From the NCBI GenBank assembly GCA_007692665.1, contig REBP01000116.1, positions 1 through 42,908 of the forward strand: a stretch of DNA of 42,908 nucleotides. Reading direction: 5' to 3'. Below are positions 39,904 to 42,908 of this stretch, one piece after another. Position numbers and translations under genes: made by a program. The stretch comes from Gemmatimonadales bacterium (GTDB taxonomy: Bacteria; Gemmatimonadota; Gemmatimonadetes; Longimicrobiales; Gaopeijiaceae). How positions within the stretch are numbered: the first letter of the stretch is position 1; each line of letters opens with the position of its first letter. Under the pieces are notes generated by a model that worked only from the letters and a program-made list of their open reading frames with translations, was not told where the DNA came from and did not search any database.

Positions 39904-40221
39904 GGGCCACGGGCATTGAGGGGACTGGCTGCGGACGCGTGTGCGTGCGCGAGGAAGAGCACGGGGACGGAGGCGCCGCAGGGGGCGCCGGACCGCAGAC
40001 GAGGAACGTAGGGGATCGGACCGGACCCGCAAATGGGAGGAGGGGGCGTCCGTTCGCAAGGGCGTGCCGGCCTTTACTCCGTACCGGGGGGATGGTACGA
40101 TTGCATCCAGTCCCGAATCCCGCAGGAATCCTCCCCGCCCGTGCCGCCCAGGCGTCTCGCGCCCGACGGGCCGAGGGTTTTCCGGCTTCAGAACCTCCTC
40201 GCCTCCCCCGGCACCGATCCC
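39904..40221. other. Divergent gap between YhaO-like and glutamate dehydrogenase genes
   Basis: About 320 bases without a convincing gene. The left 100 bases are GC-rich and include GCG/GTG-rich sequence upstream of the YhaO-like start with no clear promoter. The right part is AT-richer and holds the predicted dehydrogenase promoter (40073-40101) with a palindrome in its spacer. Short open frames through it have no family features. Confidence 0.7.
40073..40101 (+). promoter_or_regulatory. Predicted promoter of the NAD-glutamate dehydrogenase gene with internal palindrome
   Basis: TTTACT (40073-40078) and TACGAT (40096-40101) are separated by 17 bases. The palindrome GTACC-N8-GGTAC (40081-40085 and 40094-40098) fills the spacer and overlaps the -10, where a repressor could block polymerase. 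Transcription would start near 40108, giving a leader of about 115 bases. Confidence 0.4.
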
Positions 40222-42908
40222 ATGAGTGACACCACGGAAACCGCGGTGGAAAGACTTCGCCAGGAAACCCTCGAGCTCGAATCGGTCTGCAGCGAGATCG
40301 AGCGTCTTGTGGGCGCGGAGGAAGCCCCCCTGGCACGACGGTTCGCCGAACTCTTCCTCTCGAAGGCGCCTCCGGGCTTTCTCGGCGAGAGGAGCGCCGC
40401 ACCCCTCGCGCACATGGTGCTCGGGAACTTCCGGTTCCTGCAGCGGGCCCGGCCGGGACGGGCGGACGTGGAGGTCCTGAACCCCGACGTGGACACCGAG
40501 GGATGGTTCTCGCCCGTCACGGTGGTCCGCACGAGCCTCTCCGAGCGGTCCTTCATCGTGGACTCGGTCCGGGAGTTCCTCCACGCCGAAGGCCTGTCCA
40601 TCGGGGTCAATATCTACCCGGTGCTGCGGGTCGAGCGGGATGCGGAAGGGAACGTCACCTCCATCGGGCCCTCCCGGGAGGGAGGCACGCGGGAGTCCCT
40701 GGTCTACTGCGAGATCACCAGGGTGGCCGACCCGGCGCGCATCGCCTACCTCCAGGCGGAGCTTTCCCGGCGCCTCGAGGACGTGATGCGGGTCACCGAC
40801 GACTTCGGCGCCATGCGGGAGGCGCTGGGCGCCACCATCGCCGCACTGGACGAGGCCGCGGAGAACCTTCCGCATCGAAGCGACGAGGTGGCCGAAATCC
40901 AGGCATTCCTCGAGTGGCTCGTGGAGGACGGCTTTGTCTTCCTCGGATACCGGGGCTACGAAATCGGGGAGGTGGACGGCGTCCCGTCGGTCGTCGTGGA
41001 GCAGGGCTCGGGTCTGGGGCTCCTGCGTGACGAGGAGGGTTCGACGTACTCGTCTCCGGTCCCCACTTCGCATCTGCCCGAGAAGCAGCGGCAGGCGCTG
41101 GAGAGCGGACCTCTCCTCATCATCTCCAAGACCAACGCCATGTCCACCGTGCACCGTCGTGCCCGCATGGACTACATCGGGATCAAGCGGCTGGACGCCA
41201 GGGGAAAGGTGGTGGGCGAGCGCCGGTTCATCGGGCTCTTCACATCGGTTGCCTACTCGGAGAAGGCGGACCGGATTCCCATCCTGCGCCAGAAGCTGGC
41301 AAGCATCCTGAAGGAATCCGGGGTGGTCAAGGGATCCCACGACTACAAGGAGATCCACACGATCTTCAACACCCTTCCAAAGGAGGAGCTGTTCCTGACC
41401 TCTGCGGAGGAGATCGGCGAAGACGTGCGGACGGTGCTCACCACCTTCGATTCGGACGAGGTCCGTGTCAGCCTGCGCCCCGACCCCCTCCAGCGGGGCG
41501 TGTCGGCCATGGTGATCCTTCCCAAGGAGCGGTTCTCGGGACAGGTCCGGAAGCGGATCGAGGAAGCCTTCGTGGAGGCCCTCGACGGAGAGGTCCTGAA
41601 CTACCACCTCGCGCTGGGCGAAGGCGACCAGGCGCGTCTCCACTTCTACATGGCGGCCCCCGCGGAACGTCTCCACGCCGTGCGGGCCTCCGACCTCGAA
41701 GCCGTCATTCGACGCCTGACCCGGAGCTGGACCGACCGGGTGCGGGAGGGACTCGAGCGGGTTCGGCCTCCCGAGGAGGCCCGTCGGCTGGCCGATCGCT
41801 ACGGCGAGGCCTTCCCCGGCGAATACCAGGCGGCCACCGAGCCGGGTGACGCCGTCCGCGACATCCTCGAGACCGAGGCCATGGTGGCGCTGAACCGCGA
41901 TGTCGCCATCACCTTCCGCAACCCGGAAGCGGCGCCGGGCGTCGCCGAGGGCGAGGCGGTGACCGAGCTGAAGCTGCATCTGCGGGACGCCAGGCTCGTG
42001 CTCTCGGAATTCATGCCGATCCTCGAAAACTGCGGGCTTCGGGTCATCTCCGTGACCCCCTACGAGATCTGGGGGGAGGAGGAGGTCGAGTCGTTTCTCT
42101 ATTCCTTCATCGTCCAGCGTCCCAACCGGACCCCCGTCCCCATCGAGGACGCAGGCAAGCGGCTCGCCGACACGATTCTGGCGGTTCGCGGAGGGGACGC
42201 CACGAACAGTTCGCTGAACGCGCTCGTGATCACCGCCGACCTGAACTGGCGCGAGGTCGACCTGCTGCGCACCTATGCGAGCTACGCCTTCCAGGCCGGC
42301 GCGGTGCCGAGTCGGCTCTCCCTGCCCGTGGCCCTCCTCAAGCACCCGGAGATCGCCACGCTCCTGATGGACCTCTTCCGCGCGCGCTTCGATCCTGACG
42401 GCCCCCGCGAGATGCTGGACCGCCAGGCCGCCGAGGCCCACGTGGTCAGTCGCTTCCAGGGGGCGCTCTCGGAGGTCTCCGTGCTCTCGGAGGATCGGGC
42501 CCTTCGCCAGCTGCAGAGCCTGATCCAGGCGACGCTCCGCACGAACTACTTCCGGACCGGTGGAGCCGTTCCGGCCATCCGCTCTGGCGGGGTGCCCTAC
42601 GTCTCGCTCAAGTTCGACGCGACCCGGATCGAGGGGGGGGAGAAGAGCCGCCTCCGCTACGAGGTCTGGGTTCGCTCCTCCCGGATGGAAGGGATTCACC
42701 TGAGGGGTGCCAAGGTGGCAAGGGGGGGGATCCGCTGGTCGGATCGGCCCGACGACTTCCGGACCGAGGTCCTCGGACTCGTGAAGACCCAGATGGTCAA
42801 GAACGCGGTCATCGTGCCGGCCGGTTCCAAGGGCGGGTTCGTGACGCTCTGCTCCCTGGAGCCGGAGGCCATGGCCGACGAGGCGAGGGAGCAGTACAAG
42901 ACCCTCAT
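40222..42908 (+). CDS. NAD-specific glutamate dehydrogenase, large (GDH-180 type), 3' end outside window
   Basis: This large enzyme oxidatively deaminates glutamate to 2-oxoglutarate with NAD. Frame from ATG 40222 stays open to the window end (895 codons); the family is usually about 1,600 residues, so roughly the last 45% is missing. The visible part includes the N-terminal region with the HxE-type VDSVREFL segment, a FLEWLVEDGFVFLGYRGYEI region, SKTNAMSTVHRRARMDYIGI, and toward the end the catalytic-domain opening GAKVARGGIRWSDRPDDFRT, EVLGLVKTQMVKNAVIVPAG and SKGGFV with the substrate lysine region. ATG at 40222 follows a weak ribosome site. It is divergent from the YhaO-like gene. Its product feeds SucA, whose gene is elsewhere in this window. 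Regulation may involve the palindrome in its promoter. Confidence 0.95.
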   Translation, partial: MSDTTETAVERLRQETLELESVCSEIERLVGAEEAPLARRFAELFLSKAPPGFLGERSAAPLAHMVLGNFRFLQRARPGRADVEVLNPDVDTEGWFSPVTVVRTSLSERSFIVDSVREFLHAEGLSIGVNIYPVLRVERDAEGNVTSIGPSREGGTRESLVYCEITRVADPARIAYLQAELSRRLEDVMRVTDDFGAMREALGATIAALDEAAENLPHRSDEVAEIQAFLEWLVEDGFVFLGYRGYEIGEVDGVPSVVVEQGSGLGLLRDEEGSTYSSPVPTSHLPEKQRQALESGPLLIISKTNAMSTVHRRARMDYIGIKRLDARGKVVGERRFIGLFTSVAYSEKADRIPILRQKLASILKESGVVKGSHDYKEIHTIFNTLPKEELFLTSAEEIGEDVRTVLTTFDSDEVRVSLRPDPLQRGVSAMVILPKERFSGQVRKRIEEAFVEALDGEVLNYHLALGEGDQARLHFYMAAPAERLHAVRASDLEAVIRRLTRSWTDRVREGLERVRPPEEARRLADRYGEAFPGEYQAATEPGDAVRDILETEAMVALNRDVAITFRNPEAAPGVAEGEAVTELKLHLRDARLVLSEFMPILENCGLRVISVTPYEIWGEEEVESFLYSFIVQRPNRTPVPIEDAGKRLADTILAVRGGDATNSSLNALVITADLNWREVDLLRTYASYAFQAGAVPSRLSLPVALLKHPEIATLLMDLFRARFDPDGPREMLDRQAAEAHVVSRFQGALSEVSVLSEDRALRQLQSLIQATLRTNYFRTGGAVPAIRSGGVPYVSLKFDATRIEGGEKSRLRYEVWVRSSRMEGIHLRGAKVARGGIRWSDRPDDFRTEVLGLVKTQMVKNAVIVPAGSKGGFVTLCSLEPEAMADEAREQYKTL

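Noticed and set aside
39904-42699. N-terminal extension of the YhaO-like protein to 1365 residues
   Set aside because: The extension is antisense to the glutamate dehydrogenase gene and the nuclease motif LADVHLD normally sits within the first ten residues, as with ATG at 39903.
1-42908. tRNA, rRNA, insertion sequences, prophage or plasmid genes
   Set aside because: I scanned both strands by eye for T-loop motifs, transposase and integrase motifs and terminal repeats and saw none; a tRNA or IS search tool could still find something missed.

Overview
This is a very GC-rich bacterial chromosome segment with densely packed genes, many joined by 1-8 base overlaps (ATGA, GTGA, TGATG), frequent GTG starts and few visible Shine-Dalgarno sites. 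The gene set suggests a free-living, respiring Gram-negative-type bacterium: complete-TCA 2-oxoglutarate dehydrogenase, the large NAD-dependent glutamate dehydrogenase, lipoproteins, PspA-like and GlsB-like envelope stress proteins, and secreted tandem amidohydrolases. Gemmatimonadota would fit this mix, but that is an impression from gene content and was not tested. No tRNA, rRNA, CRISPR array, insertion sequence or phage gene was recognised.

Layout. 1-3703 (minus): a coupled operon for a lipoprotein of unknown function and a BtuF/BtuC/BtuD-type importer, cut by the window start. 3872-7980 (plus): a flavin reductase, a membrane protein with a spermidine-synthase-like tail, and an unusual SbcD-like protein that also carries a CxxC zinc hook and a decayed Rad50-like C-lobe. 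8087-9697: trpE. 9652-11040 (minus): an M20 dipeptidase. 11120-12968 (minus): GlsB-like protein, PspA-like protein and an ECF sigma factor, which look like an envelope-stress group. 12969-13420: a long AT-richer regulatory region with a promoter, phased ACAA/TTGT boxes and 22-bp tandem repeats, followed by a V4R-type sensor protein (plus). 14254-14316: hairpins upstream of bcp. 14867-17373: CoA-binding protein (minus), an orphan histidine kinase (plus) and an EamA transporter (minus). 17519-20557: ABC exporter (plus) and patatin (minus). 20683-25445: two coupled secreted amidohydrolase-family genes. 25499-28140: a small membrane protein, a DnaQ-like exonuclease and a PIG3-type quinone oxidoreductase. 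28166-31090 (minus): sucA. 31324-34703 (plus): pgeF, a small four-cysteine protein and two GT2 glycosyltransferases. 34653-39903 (minus): a YhaO/YhaN (SbcD/SbcC-like) pair with an alpha/beta hydrolase. 40222 to the end: NAD-glutamate dehydrogenase, cut by the window.

How genes work together. Glutamate dehydrogenase makes 2-oxoglutarate, which SucA consumes. The sigma factor, PspA-like and GlsB-like genes plausibly form one stress response. The window holds two Mre11/SbcD-type proteins: one canonical and paired with a Rad50-like ATPase, the other fused to a hook and a half-ATPase with damaged active-site motifs. That fusion at 5677-7980 is the most unusual object in the window.
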